A stretch of 64,000 nucleotides of DNA, from positions 40,898 to 104,897 of the forward strand of contig NZ_JASBQE010000041.1 of NCBI RefSeq assembly GCF_029960785.1, read 5' to 3'. Each line of letters starts with the position of its first letter. The first letter of the stretch is position 1. Below, one piece after another: positions 34,119-43,452 of this stretch. Source of the stretch: Polyangium sp. 15x6 (lineage in GTDB: Bacteria; Myxococcota_A; Polyangia; Polyangiales; Polyangiaceae). Both the position numbers and the translations under genes were made by a program. Below the pieces are notes generated by a model. The model searched no databases, was not told where the DNA came from, and saw only the letters and a list, made by a program, of their open reading frames with translations.

Positions 34119-36827
34119 ATGAGCCTCGAGCACCGCCTCCACGACCGCTGCGCGTGCGGATCAACGCTTTCGTCCTACGCCCACTCGTCCGCTTCCGCTG
34201 CCTCCGGGCGCCCGTTCGCGCTCGCCGGCGTGCAACGCGTCTACGAACGGGCTCGGCCGTTTCAGGTCACGCACATCGCGCTCGACCTTCGCCTCGACGT
34301 GCCGAAGAAGTCCGTCTCGGGCGAGGCGACGCTCGATGTCTCACGCATCGACGCTCGCGCGCGAGAACTCGCGCTCGACGCCGTGGGCTTCGACCTCGAA
34401 GCGGTCGAGCTCCGCGTGGGCGACGAGGGCAAGTTCGTCGCGGTGGAACATGTGTACGACGGGCAGACGCTGCGCGTGTCGGTGCCCGAGGCTGCTTCGC
34501 GCGTGACGGTGCGGGTGCGGTATTCGGCGACGCCGCGGCGCGGGCTCTACTTCCTCGCGCCGGACGAGCACGTGCGTGATCGGCCCGCGCAGGTCTGGTC
34601 GCAGTGCCAGGACGAGGACGCGCGGCACTTCTTCCCGTGCATCGACAAGCCGCACAACAAGCAGTCGACCTCGCTGCGCGTGACGGTACCCGAGGGCTGG
34701 TTCGCGCTGTCGAACGGCACGCGCGAGAGCGAGGAGGACGAGGAGCAACGCGGCGTCTACCGCTACCGGATGGACGACCCGCACCCGAGCTACCTGTTCA
34801 CGCTCGTCGCGGGCGAGTTCGAGCGGATCGACGACGAGGCCGACGGCGTTCGCCTGCATTACTTCGTGCCCAAAGGAAAAACCGACGAGGGCAAGCGCAC
34901 GTTCCGGCGGACGCCGGACATGGTGCGGCGCTTCGGCAAGCTCACGGGCGTCGCGTACCCGTGGAAGACGTACTCGCAGATCGTGGTGAGCGACTTCATC
35001 TTCGGCGGGATGGAGAACACGACCGCGACGACGATGTACGAGCACATCCTGCTCGACGAGCGCGCCGCGATCGACGTGACGGCCGACGACCTCATCGCGC
35101 ACGAGCTCGCGCATCACTGGTTCGGCGACCTCGTGACGTGCCGCGACTGGTCCCACGCGTGGCTGAACGAGGGGTTTGCCACGTACATGGAGCACGTCGA
35201 TCGCGAGGGCTACCTCGGCCGCGACGAGTACGAGCACGGCGTGCGCGGCGACGTGGCGGCGTACCTCGGCGAGGCCGGTGGGCGCTACCGCCGGCCGATC
35301 GTTTGCCAGGACTACGAGGCGCCGATCGACATCTTCGATCGTCACCTCTACGAGAAGGGCGCGTGCGTCTTGCACATGCTGCGGCTCGAGCTCGGCGACG
35401 AGTCGTTCTGGCGCGGCATCAAGACGTACCTGGAGCGGCACGCGCGCGGGATCGTGGAGACGCGCGATCTCATGCGCGCGCTCGAAGAGGCGAGCGGCAG
35501 GAGCCTGGAGCGCTTCTTCGAGCAGTGGGTGTTCCGCGCAGGGCACCCGGAGCTCGAGGTGAAGGTCGATCACGACGGCGAGGCCCTGACCGTGTCGGTC
35601 AAGCAGGCCCAGGCCGCGAAAGAGGGCAAGAAGGACGAGAAGGAGGACGCCGGCACGCACGTCTTCGCGCTCGACCTCGAGCTCGACATCTCCATCGACG
35701 GCGAGGTGCGGCGCGAGGTGCGGCGCGTGGAGTCGGCGACCGCGACGTTCACGATCCGCGTGCCCAAGCGGCCCGCGTTCGTCGTCGTGGATCCGGAGCT
35801 CCGGATCGTGGGCGACGTGCGGGTCGAGTGCCCGGCCGACATGCTGCGCGCGCAGCTCGCGGGGGCGCCGACGGCGCGCGGCCGGCTGCTCGCCGCGAGC
35901 CTGATGGGCAAGCTCGACGATCCGACGACGACACGCGCGCTCGGCGCGTCGCTCGCGAAGGAGGACGAGTTCTGGGGCGTGCGGGCGGAGGCGGCCTCGG
36001 CGCTCGGCGACGTGCGCAGCGACGACGCGCTCGTGCACCTCGTCGCCCAGGCGCGGACGGGGCACGCGAAGGTGCGGCGCGCGGTCGCGGCGGCGCTCGG
36101 CAAGTTCCGCAAGGCCCAGGCCGCGGAGGCGCTGAAGAGCCTGGCGCTCCGGGACGCGAGTTACCTCGTGGAGGCGGAGGCCGCGCGCGCGCTCGGCGCG
36201 ACCCGGCAAGGCGTCGCGTTCGACACGCTGATCGAGGTGCTCGATCGTCCCTCGTGGGCGGACATCGTCCGCGCGGGCGCGCTCGATGGGCTCGCGGCCC
36301 TGCGCGACGAGCGCGCGCAGGCGCACGTGCTCACGCGGACCCGATACGGGATCCCCACGCGCGGCCGGCGCGCGGCGATCATGGCGCTGCCGAAGCTCTC
36401 GACGGATCGAAAGGTGCGCGAGGCGCTGGAGGATCTGCTCGATCAGTCGGACCCGTACCTCAAGGTGGACGTGGTGCGCGCGCTCGTCGACGTCGGCGAC
36501 ACGAAGTCGCGCGGGCCGCTCTCGCGTCAGCTCGAGCGCGAACTCGACGGTCGCGTGCGGCGGCGGATCCGCGAGGCCCTGCGGGACCTCGGCGGCGCGG
36601 GCAAGCGCGAGGCCGAGCGGCTGCGCGAGGACCTGGAAGCGCTGCGGAGCGAGCACGCCGACCTGAAGGCGCGCCTCGGCAAGCTCGAAGCGCTGCTCGC
36701 GCCGAAGGAGGCCGCGAGCAAGCCGAACGGCGTCCACCACGTGCGCGACACGGACAAACCCGAGGCCGAGAAGGAGTCGGGCGACAAGGGCAAGAAGAGG
36801 AAGAAGGATGAACGAGCTTCGCGGTAA
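34119..36827 (+). CDS. M1-family metallo-aminopeptidase with C-terminal HEAT-like repeats
   Basis: 902 residues from the ATG at 34119; in-frame sequence further upstream reads antisense to recD2 and is not real. The beta-saddle N-domain is followed by GGMEN at 296-300, the zinc site HELAH at 328-332 and the second Glu in WLNEGFATYMEH, all M1 hallmarks. After the catalytic domain (to about 560) come HEAT/armadillo-like helical repeats (about 620-830) and a charged, partly coiled-coil Lys-rich tail. No signal peptide, so it is probably cytoplasmic. It cleaves N-terminal residues from peptides. The next gene overlaps it by 20 nt. Confidence 0.92.
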   Translation: MSLEHRLHDRCACGSTLSSYAHSSASAASGRPFALAGVQRVYERARPFQVTHIALDLRLDVPKKSVSGEATLDVSRIDARARELALDAVGFDLEAVELRVGDEGKFVAVEHVYDGQTLRVSVPEAASRVTVRVRYSATPRRGLYFLAPDEHVRDRPAQVWSQCQDEDARHFFPCIDKPHNKQSTSLRVTVPEGWFALSNGTRESEEDEEQRGVYRYRMDDPHPSYLFTLVAGEFERIDDEADGVRLHYFVPKGKTDEGKRTFRRTPDMVRRFGKLTGVAYPWKTYSQIVVSDFIFGGMENTTATTMYEHILLDERAAIDVTADDLIAHELAHHWFGDLVTCRDWSHAWLNEGFATYMEHVDREGYLGRDEYEHGVRGDVAAYLGEAGGRYRRPIVCQDYEAPIDIFDRHLYEKGACVLHMLRLELGDESFWRGIKTYLERHARGIVETRDLMRALEEASGRSLERFFEQWVFRAGHPELEVKVDHDGEALTVSVKQAQAAKEGKKDEKEDAGTHVFALDLELDISIDGEVRREVRRVESATATFTIRVPKRPAFVVVDPELRIVGDVRVECPADMLRAQLAGAPTARGRLLAASLMGKLDDPTTTRALGASLAKEDEFWGVRAEAASALGDVRSDDALVHLVAQARTGHAKVRRAVAAALGKFRKAQAAEALKSLALRDASYLVEAEAARALGATRQGVAFDTLIEVLDRPSWADIVRAGALDGLAALRDERAQAHVLTRTRYGIPTRGRRAAIMALPKLSTDRKVREALEDLLDQSDPYLKVDVVRALVDVGDTKSRGPLSRQLERELDGRVRRRIREALRDLGGAGKREAERLREDLEALRSEHADLKARLGKLEALLAPKEAASKPNGVHHVRDTDKPEAEKESGDKGKKRKKDERASR

Positions 36828-37614
36828 AACGGCGCTCGTCACCGGCGCTTCCGCGGGGATCGGCCGCGAAATCGCGCGCGTGCTCGGTCGTGAGGTCGCG
36901 GCCTTGGTGCTCGTGGCGCGGAGGCGCGAGCGGCTCGACGAGCTCGCGCGTGAGCTCACGACCGCGCGGCCGGGCCTGCGCGTGCTCGTACGCGCGGTCG
37001 ATCTGCTCGACAGGAAGGCGCTCGGCGCGATGCTCGACGACCTCGCGCAGGCGGGCGAGGTGATCGACGTGCTCGTGAACAACGCGGGCTTCGGCGACTA
37101 CGGCCTGCTCGAAAAGCGCGAGTGGGAGAAGGTCGAGCGGATGCTCGAGCTCAACGTCGTGAGCACGACGATGCTGCTCGCGCGGCTCGTGTCGCCGATG
37201 GTGGCGCGTGGGTCCGGCGCGATTCTGAACGTCGGATCGATCGCGGGGATCCTGCCGTCGCCCGCGATGAGCACGTACGCGGCGAGCAAGGCGTACGTGA
37301 ACCACCTGAGCGAGGGCCTGCGCGCCGAGCTCGCGGGGACGGGCGTGTCGGTGACGGTGGTTTGTCCGGGCCCGGTGCCGACGGAGTTCCAGGAGGTCGC
37401 GGGGAGCGACGTGCGGCCGGATCTCCCGAAGGCGGTGTACGTGGACGCGGTGACGTGCGCGGAGGAAGCGGTCGCGGGGCTCAAGCGCGGGCAGGCGCGC
37501 GTCATCCCCGGGGTCGTGCCGCGGGCGATGGCGATGACGGTGGACGCGCTGCCGAAGGCGCTCGTGAGGCCGTTTCTGTCGAAGATGGGGAAGAAGGCGC
37601 GCGGAGGCCGGTAG
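36808..37614 (+). CDS. Short-chain dehydrogenase/reductase
   Basis: 268 residues, classical SDR: cofactor motif TGASAGIG at 12-19, NNAG at about 91-94, catalytic Ser in NVGSIAG and YAASKAY with the Tyr-x3-Lys pair. The Arg residues after the second strand (ARRRERL) suggest NADP(H). The substrate is not evident; the basic C-terminal tail (SKMGKKARGGR) resembles ketone- and acyl-reducing SDRs. It overlaps the aminopeptidase gene by 20 nt, so the two are co-transcribed. Confidence 0.93.
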   Translation: MNELRGKTALVTGASAGIGREIARVLGREVAALVLVARRRERLDELARELTTARPGLRVLVRAVDLLDRKALGAMLDDLAQAGEVIDVLVNNAGFGDYGLLEKREWEKVERMLELNVVSTTMLLARLVSPMVARGSGAILNVGSIAGILPSPAMSTYAASKAYVNHLSEGLRAELAGTGVSVTVVCPGPVPTEFQEVAGSDVRPDLPKAVYVDAVTCAEEAVAGLKRGQARVIPGVVPRAMAMTVDALPKALVRPFLSKMGKKARGGR

Positions 37615-37623
37615 CCGCGTCGC

Positions 37624-39333
37624 TCAGGGCAAGAAGCGCCCGAGGAACGCGTCGCCGTACTTGCCGTCGAACGCACCGACGAGCGCCTTTTCGATCATGA
37701 ACGGGGCGTGGTTCCGGCCGCCGACGATCAGATCGCCCGTCGGCAAGAGCGCGAGCGCGAGCACCGAGTTCGTCGCGTCCGTGTCTTTGCTTCCCCCACT
37801 CAAGAGGACACGCGACGAGACGTGCACGCCGTCGGCGCCACCGAGCTTCGCGAAAAACACGTCGCCGGCATCCAAGGCCATGAGGGGCCCGCCGCCGAAG
37901 TCCATCTCGCCCTGGAACGTGCCGGTGAGCGCGAGCTGATCGGCCGTGCCCACGGCGAGGCTTGCGCCCGTCATGAACGACTTCGCGTCGCCGATCGCCT
38001 TCGCCCAGACGACGTTGTCTCCGGTGCCCGCGATGCGCGTCACGAAGAGAACGCGCGCCCCATCCGCGGGCGTCTGGATTTGCTGTCCGAAGAAGTCGAG
38101 GGCGCCCTCGAACGCGCCCGTGAGGAAGATGTCGCCGTTCGACGCGATCGCGACGTCGAACGCCTGTTGCGTGGCCGCGTCGCCCCATCCACGGCCCCAG
38201 ACCGGGGTGAGGGTCGGCGTGAACTGCGCGGCGAAGACGTCGAAGCCACCCTTGCTCGTGAAGAGGTTGCCGGGGGGTAGCTCGAGGCCGGTGGCGAAGT
38301 GGCCGGTGACCACGATCTGATCCGTGTCGGTGACGGCGATCGCGCGGAGCTCGTCGGCGCCCTGTCCACCCATGCGTCGCGACCCGGCGTGGAAGCCGGT
38401 CTCGTCGAGCTTCGCCAGGAACATGTCGTCGCCGCCGGCGGACGGGAGCTCGGTTCCTCCGAAGTTGATGCTGCTCGCGAAGTTGCCCGCCACGACCACC
38501 TGGTTCGCGTTGGTCAACGCGATCGCCCGCACCTCTTGCGAGCCCGTGTCACCGAAGAGCTTGCTCCACACATGGCCGCCGCTCGCGTCGAACTTCGCGA
38601 CGAACGCGTCGTCCGCGCCCTTGCTCGTCTGCACGCCGCCGCCGAAGTCCACCGCGCCGAACACGCGCCCGCCGACGTAGATCGCGCCGTTCTTGTCGAC
38701 GGCGACGGTGGTCGCTTCTTGCTGGGCCGCATCGCCGAAGCGCTTGGCCCAGACGACCTCGCCCTCCGGCGTGAGCTTCGCGAGGAGGATGTCGAGGCCG
38801 CCCGTGCTCGCGATGGGGCCGCCGCCGAGATCGATCGTCCCGCCGAACCCGCCCGCGATGACGATGTTGCCGTCGGGGGCGATCGCGATGTCCGAGATCG
38901 TCTGCGGAGAGAGCTGCTCGCCGTACGTCTTCAGCCAGCCGTTTCCGAGCGGCGGGCATTCGAGCGGATCGGCGCCGTTGCACGCTTCGTCCTCGGTCGT
39001 CAGGCAATCTTCGAACTGCGGCAGCACTTCGCCGCCGCACTCGCCGAAGCCCGTGCCGTTCGGCAGACAAACCTGGATGCCCGGCTTGCAGGCGCCCACG
39101 TCCTCGGTGCCGGGCGGGCCGCTGTAACAGGAGCGTTGCTCGTCGGGCGTGCACACCATGCCGCTGCCGCCCGCGCCGCCCGCGCCGCCCGCGCCGCCCG
39201 GCCCCGATGTCTCGAACTCACGCTCCTCCGGCGAGCACGCCACGAGCGCCGTCGCGCCGAGCGAGGCGGCGCCGGCGAGGGTGAACGAGAGAGCCAGAGA
39301 GCGCCCGATCCTGCGTTTCATTGTTACGAACAT
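37624..39333 (-). CDS. Beta-propeller (SBBP-repeat) lipoprotein, copy 1
   Basis: 569 residues. Signal II with lipobox LVAC at about 30-33, then a Gly-rich linker, a Cys-rich module with the phrases CYSGPPGTEDVGACKPG and LPNGTGFGECGGE, then a long array of beta-propeller repeats each running VTG...FG(G/T)...LDFGGG...DVFLAKL...GFGDA. It is probably anchored at the cell surface as a propeller platform. Start chosen by the GGAAA upstream of the ATG at 39333. It lies 13 nt after its paralogue, so the two share a transcript. Confidence 0.85.
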   Translation of the reverse strand: MFVTMKRRIGRSLALSFTLAGAASLGATALVACSPEEREFETSGPGGAGGAGGAGGSGMVCTPDEQRSCYSGPPGTEDVGACKPGIQVCLPNGTGFGECGGEVLPQFEDCLTTEDEACNGADPLECPPLGNGWLKTYGEQLSPQTISDIAIAPDGNIVIAGGFGGTIDLGGGPIASTGGLDILLAKLTPEGEVVWAKRFGDAAQQEATTVAVDKNGAIYVGGRVFGAVDFGGGVQTSKGADDAFVAKFDASGGHVWSKLFGDTGSQEVRAIALTNANQVVVAGNFASSINFGGTELPSAGGDDMFLAKLDETGFHAGSRRMGGQGADELRAIAVTDTDQIVVTGHFATGLELPPGNLFTSKGGFDVFAAQFTPTLTPVWGRGWGDAATQQAFDVAIASNGDIFLTGAFEGALDFFGQQIQTPADGARVLFVTRIAGTGDNVVWAKAIGDAKSFMTGASLAVGTADQLALTGTFQGEMDFGGGPLMALDAGDVFFAKLGGADGVHVSSRVLLSGGSKDTDATNSVLALALLPTGDLIVGGRNHAPFMIEKALVGAFDGKYGDAFLGRFLP

Positions 39334-39346
39334 GAAAGGATTTCCT

Positions 39347-41026
39347 TCAGGGCAAGAGGCGAGCGAAGAACAAGAGTGCTTCCTGGTCGGTGGCCGGCGC
39401 CAGCGGGCCTCCGCCGAGATCGATCGGCCCGTAGCTCAGGCCCGCGAGGATCGGATCGCCGGTCGGCATCACGCCGAGCGCGAGCACGCCGGCCGCCATG
39501 TCGGTCGTGTACGTGCGCGAGCTGCGGTGGGTTCCATCGAGCTCGAGCTGCGCGACGAAGGGGCTCACCTGCGTGGTCGAGGTCAGCGGTCCGCCGCCGA
39601 AGTCGACCGTATCGCTGAACCAACCCGCGGTCACGATGCGCCCGTTCGCCACGCCGAGCCCCATGCCCCAGTCGGAGACGGAGTTCGGTCCGCCCACGAT
39701 CTTGCTCCACGCGAGCGCGCCGTCCGGCGCGAGCTTCACGAGGTACGCGTTCGTCGCCATGGGCGCGGCTTCGAGCTTCGAGCCGTCGTCGAAGCTGATG
39801 ACGCCCGCCATGCGCCCCGAAAGGACGACCTCGTCGTTCGGCGTGACCGCGATGCCGAGGGCCTCTTGATCGGCGGCGTCGCCCCATTGTTTGCCCCAGA
39901 TGGGGTTACCGTTCGGCTGGAGCTTGAGCGTGAACACGTCGTCGCTGCCGGCGCTCGTGAACATGCCCGCGACGCCGAAGTCGACCGTTCCGCTGAAGTT
40001 GCCCGTGAGGATGATGTTGTCCTTCGTGTCGACCGCGAGGTTCACGACGTCCTCGAAGCCCGCGCCGCCGTAACGGCGCGACATCGAGTGGAAGCCCGAG
40101 CCATCGAGCCGCGCGACGAACAGGTCCGTGTCCATCGGGGCGGTGAGCGCCGAGCCGCCGAGGTTGATCGTGCCCTGGAACTCACCGCCGACGACGACCT
40201 GCCCGGCCTGCGTGAGCGCGAGGGCCGTCGCGCTTTGCGAGCTCGTGTCGCCGAAGAGTTTGGCCCACTCGACCTCGCCGCTCGGCTTGAACTTCGCGAC
40301 GAGCGCGTCGCTGCTGCCCTCGCTCGTGAGCGTCCCGCTCCCGAGATCGATCGCGCCGGAGACCGCGCCCGCGAGGTAGATCATGCCCGAGGCGTCGACC
40401 GCCACGCCGGCGCCCGCTTGTGACGAGGCGTCACCGAAGCGCTTGCTCCACTGGTGCGTGCCGTCGGCGCTGAACTTCGCGAGCAGGATGTCGGTGCTGC
40501 CCGTGCTCGCGAGCGGTCCGCCGCCGAGATCGACCGTGCCACGAAGCTCGCCCGTGAAGACGATGTCGTGTGTCTTCGGGTCGACCGCGACGGCGCGGAT
40601 GTAGATCTCGTCGGCCGTGGAAAAACCTTTGCTCCACGCGAGATCGAGCGGCGGGCAGTCGGCCGGATCGTCGCCGTTGCACGCCTCGTCCTCGGGCGTG
40701 AGGCAGTTCTCGGCTTGCGGCAGGATCTCCCCGGAGCACTCGCCGAAGCCCGTGCCGTTCGGCAGGCAGATCTGGACGCCTCTCTTGCAGGCGCCGATAT
40801 CCTCGGTGCCGGGAGGCCCGGTGTAGCAGGCCCTCTCTTCGTTCTCCGCGCAGCCCATGCTGCCGCCCGAGCCGCTCGAGCTCGTCGTGTCGCCGAAGTC
40901 GCGCGCCTCCGGCGTGCACGCGGCCGCCGCGACGGCGATGATCGAGGCGGCGCCCATCAAGGCGCCGAGATACCGAAAAGACCAAGCCCAGCCCCTACGG
41001 ATCCTGCCTATCATCGATCCGAGCAT
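39347..41026 (-). CDS. Beta-propeller (SBBP-repeat) lipoprotein, copy 2
   Basis: 559 residues, close paralogue of copy 1. Signal II (about 15-37, lipobox AAAC), a Gly/Ser linker, the same Cys-rich module (CYTGPPGTEDIGACKRG and LPNGTGFGECSGE) and a propeller array. The ATG at 41014 is an alternative start. The shared Cys module and linker show that copies 1 and 2 arose by duplication more recently than copy 3. Confidence 0.85.
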   Translation of the reverse strand: MLGSMIGRIRRGWAWSFRYLGALMGAASIIAVAAAACTPEARDFGDTTSSSGSGGSMGCAENEERACYTGPPGTEDIGACKRGVQICLPNGTGFGECSGEILPQAENCLTPEDEACNGDDPADCPPLDLAWSKGFSTADEIYIRAVAVDPKTHDIVFTGELRGTVDLGGGPLASTGSTDILLAKFSADGTHQWSKRFGDASSQAGAGVAVDASGMIYLAGAVSGAIDLGSGTLTSEGSSDALVAKFKPSGEVEWAKLFGDTSSQSATALALTQAGQVVVGGEFQGTINLGGSALTAPMDTDLFVARLDGSGFHSMSRRYGGAGFEDVVNLAVDTKDNIILTGNFSGTVDFGVAGMFTSAGSDDVFTLKLQPNGNPIWGKQWGDAADQEALGIAVTPNDEVVLSGRMAGVISFDDGSKLEAAPMATNAYLVKLAPDGALAWSKIVGGPNSVSDWGMGLGVANGRIVTAGWFSDTVDFGGGPLTSTTQVSPFVAQLELDGTHRSSRTYTTDMAAGVLALGVMPTGDPILAGLSYGPIDLGGGPLAPATDQEALLFFARLLP

Positions 41027-41070
41027 GCCATGGATCGGCGCTCCTCGGATCAGCCGCGTGGGGCTCGTCT

Positions 41071-42585
41071 TCAGGGGGAAAGGCGCGCCAGAAACCCGCT
41101 CGCGTCGATCGTGCTCGTGGTCGTGAACGCGCCGCCGCCGAAGTCGATCGAGCCCGCGTACGCGCCGCCGATCACGACATCCTTCTGTGGGCCGAGCTCG
41201 AGGGTGAGCGCGCCGTCGGCGCCCGGACCACCGAACCTGCGCGAGCCGAGGTGCGCGCCGTCCATCGTGAAGCGCGCGAGGAACACATCGACGTTCTCCG
41301 CCGCGGAGAGGGGGCCGCCGCCGAAGTCGATGCTGTCGTCGAAGAAGCCCGCGGCGATGATGCTCTCCGAGCTCGGATCCACGCGGAGCGAGACGCCGAA
41401 GGAGCCGGAGAACTTGCCGCCGAACATCTGGCCCCAGGCGATCTTGCCGAGCGACGAGTAGCGCGCGAGGAAGAGGCCGCGGTCGCCCTTCGCGTAGAGC
41501 ACGGGGCCGTCGAGGTACAGCGTGCCGGAGGCGTCGCCCGCGACGATCACGTCGCCGTTCGGCGCCGCCGCGATGGCGAGCCCGCGCTGGGATCCGGCGT
41601 CGCCCGCGCGAAGCGCCCAGAGGCCGGTGCCGTTCGCGGAGAGCTTGGCGAGGAAGACGTCGTAGCTGCCGATGCTCGTGAGCGAGCCGGCGATGGGGCC
41701 GAAGTCCATCGTGGTGTCGAAGGTCCCCGTGACGAACAGCGATTCCGTGGGGTCGACAGCGATCCCGCCGAGATCGTCGAAGCCCGTACCGCCGAAGCGC
41801 CGCGAGAAGACGTGTGCGCCCTCGGCGTCGAGCTCGGCCACGTAGATGTCACTCGACCCCGCGGAGACGAGGTCCGGCCCGCCGAAGTTGATCGTGCCGG
41901 AGAAGGCGCCGCCGAGGACGATGCGCCCGGACGGCGTGATCACGATCCGCTTGATGCGCTGGGATTTCGCGTCGCCGAAGCGCTTGGCCCAGGCGAGGTT
42001 GCCCTGCGCGTCGAGCTTCGCGACGAACGCGTCGTCGCTGCCCGCGCTCGTCATGACCTGTCCGTCGCCGAAGTCCGTGGTGCCCTGGAGCGCGCCGCCA
42101 ACGTAGATGGATCCGGCGGGATCGATGGCGACCGCGGTGGCCTCCTGGCTCGCGGCGTCGCCGAAGCGCTTGCTCCACTTCGGCTCGCCGAGCGGGCTGA
42201 AGCGAGCGACGAAGAGATCACTTTCCCCTGCGCTCACGAGCGGTCCGCCCCCGAAGTCGACGACGCCGCGGAACGAGCCGACGGCCACGACGTCGCCCGT
42301 CGCCGGATCGATCGCGACGCTCTCGATCGACTGCATGTCCGTCTCGCCGAAGCTCTTGCTCCACACGTGTTCGAACGTAGGCACGGGGATCGGTCCGCCG
42401 CCTTCGCCGCCCGTTCCCCCCGCGCCGCCCGCGCCGCCTGCGCTTCCCGATCCGCCCGTCCCGCTCGTCACGCCGGGCCCTATGTCGGGCGAGCAGGCCG
42501 CCGCACACGCCATCACCAGGCCGAGGAGCCCGATCCACGCGCCGTTTCGTTTTTCAAGCCGCCACGCACCCGTTTGCCGTTTCAT
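41071..42585 (-). CDS. Beta-propeller (SBBP-repeat) lipoprotein, copy 3
   Basis: 504 residues from the ATG at 42585; the longer frame upstream lies antisense to the enoyl-CoA hydratase and is rejected. Signal II with lipobox AAAC at about 29-32, a short (GGSGSAGGAGG) linker, then the propeller array with the repeated DFGGG and WSKRFGDA segments. It lacks the Cys-rich module of copies 1 and 2. First gene of the three-gene run, 44 nt before copy 2. Confidence 0.85.
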   Translation of the reverse strand: MKRQTGAWRLEKRNGAWIGLLGLVMACAAACSPDIGPGVTSGTGGSGSAGGAGGAGGTGGEGGGPIPVPTFEHVWSKSFGETDMQSIESVAIDPATGDVVAVGSFRGVVDFGGGPLVSAGESDLFVARFSPLGEPKWSKRFGDAASQEATAVAIDPAGSIYVGGALQGTTDFGDGQVMTSAGSDDAFVAKLDAQGNLAWAKRFGDAKSQRIKRIVITPSGRIVLGGAFSGTINFGGPDLVSAGSSDIYVAELDAEGAHVFSRRFGGTGFDDLGGIAVDPTESLFVTGTFDTTMDFGPIAGSLTSIGSYDVFLAKLSANGTGLWALRAGDAGSQRGLAIAAAPNGDVIVAGDASGTLYLDGPVLYAKGDRGLFLARYSSLGKIAWGQMFGGKFSGSFGVSLRVDPSSESIIAAGFFDDSIDFGGGPLSAAENVDVFLARFTMDGAHLGSRRFGGPGADGALTLELGPQKDVVIGGAYAGSIDFGGGAFTTTSTIDASGFLARLSP

Positions 42586-42657
42586 GTCGCAAGGTACGAG
42601 CATCGCACAACGACGAGCCTCTTTGCGCGCGCCGCCGCCTTCGCTACGCACGGACGC

Positions 42658-43449
42658 ATGTCCGATCAATCCTCCCCCGTGAAAGTCGAGCGTCGCGGCG
42701 CCGTCGGCGTGCTCGTGATCGACCGCGCCGATCGTCGCAACGCGCTCTCGCGCGATACCCTCTACGCCCTCGGCCGCCTCGGCAGGGAGCTCGCGAGTGA
42801 CCCGTCGGTCCGCGCCATCGTGCTCACCGGCGCGGGCGACAAGGCCTTCTGCGCGGGCGCCGATCTGAAGGAGCGCCAGGGCATGAGCCCCGATGACGTG
42901 CGCAAGCAGGTCGGCCTCTACCGCAGCGAGCTCGGGGTGCTCGATCGAAGCGAGAAGCCGGTGATCGCGGCGATCAACGGCGTCGCCTTCGGCGGCGGGC
43001 TCGAGCTCGCGCTGATCTGCGACCTGCGCGTCGCGGCGCCGCACGCCGAGCTCGCGCTGCCCGAGACCACGCTCGGCATCATCCCCGGCGCGGGCGGCAC
43101 GCAGAGGCTTCCGCGTGTCGTGGGGGACGCGCGCGCCAAGGAGATGATCCTGCTCGGCAGGAAGCTCGGCGCGGCCGAGGCGCTCGCGTGGGGGCTCGTG
43201 AACCGCGTCTCGCCCGAGGGCACGAACGTCCTCGACGACACGATCGCCTGGATCGAGCCCATCGCGAACGGGGCGCCGATCGCGCAGAGCGCCGCGCTCC
43301 GGGCGATCGACACGTCCTACGAGGTGCCGCTCGAGCTCGGCCTCGAGCTCGAGCGCGTCTACTACGACGAGACGCTGCGCAGCGAGGATCGGCTCGAAGC
43401 GCTGCGCGCGTTCGCCGAGAAGCGCAAGCCCGCCTTCCGCGGCGTGTAG
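42658..43449 (+). CDS. Enoyl-CoA hydratase/isomerase family protein
   Basis: 263 residues from the ATG at 42658. Crotonase fold with CoA-pocket segment AFCAGADLKER, the oxyanion-hole strand GVAFGGGLELALICD and ALPETTLGIIPGAGGTQRL. Both Glu residues used for hydration in enoyl-CoA hydratase are present, so hydration of a 2-enoyl-CoA is plausible, as in fatty or branched-chain acid breakdown. No other beta-oxidation gene is adjacent. The long upstream frame is antisense to the beta-propeller genes and is not coding. Confidence 0.9.
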   Translation: MSDQSSPVKVERRGAVGVLVIDRADRRNALSRDTLYALGRLGRELASDPSVRAIVLTGAGDKAFCAGADLKERQGMSPDDVRKQVGLYRSELGVLDRSEKPVIAAINGVAFGGGLELALICDLRVAAPHAELALPETTLGIIPGAGGTQRLPRVVGDARAKEMILLGRKLGAAEALAWGLVNRVSPEGTNVLDDTIAWIEPIANGAPIAQSAALRAIDTSYEVPLELGLELERVYYDETLRSEDRLEALRAFAEKRKPAFRGV

Positions 43450-43452
43450 CGA

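Noticed and set aside
34341..37082. 913-codon minus-strand frame
   Set aside because: Antisense to the M1 aminopeptidase, which has intact catalytic motifs.
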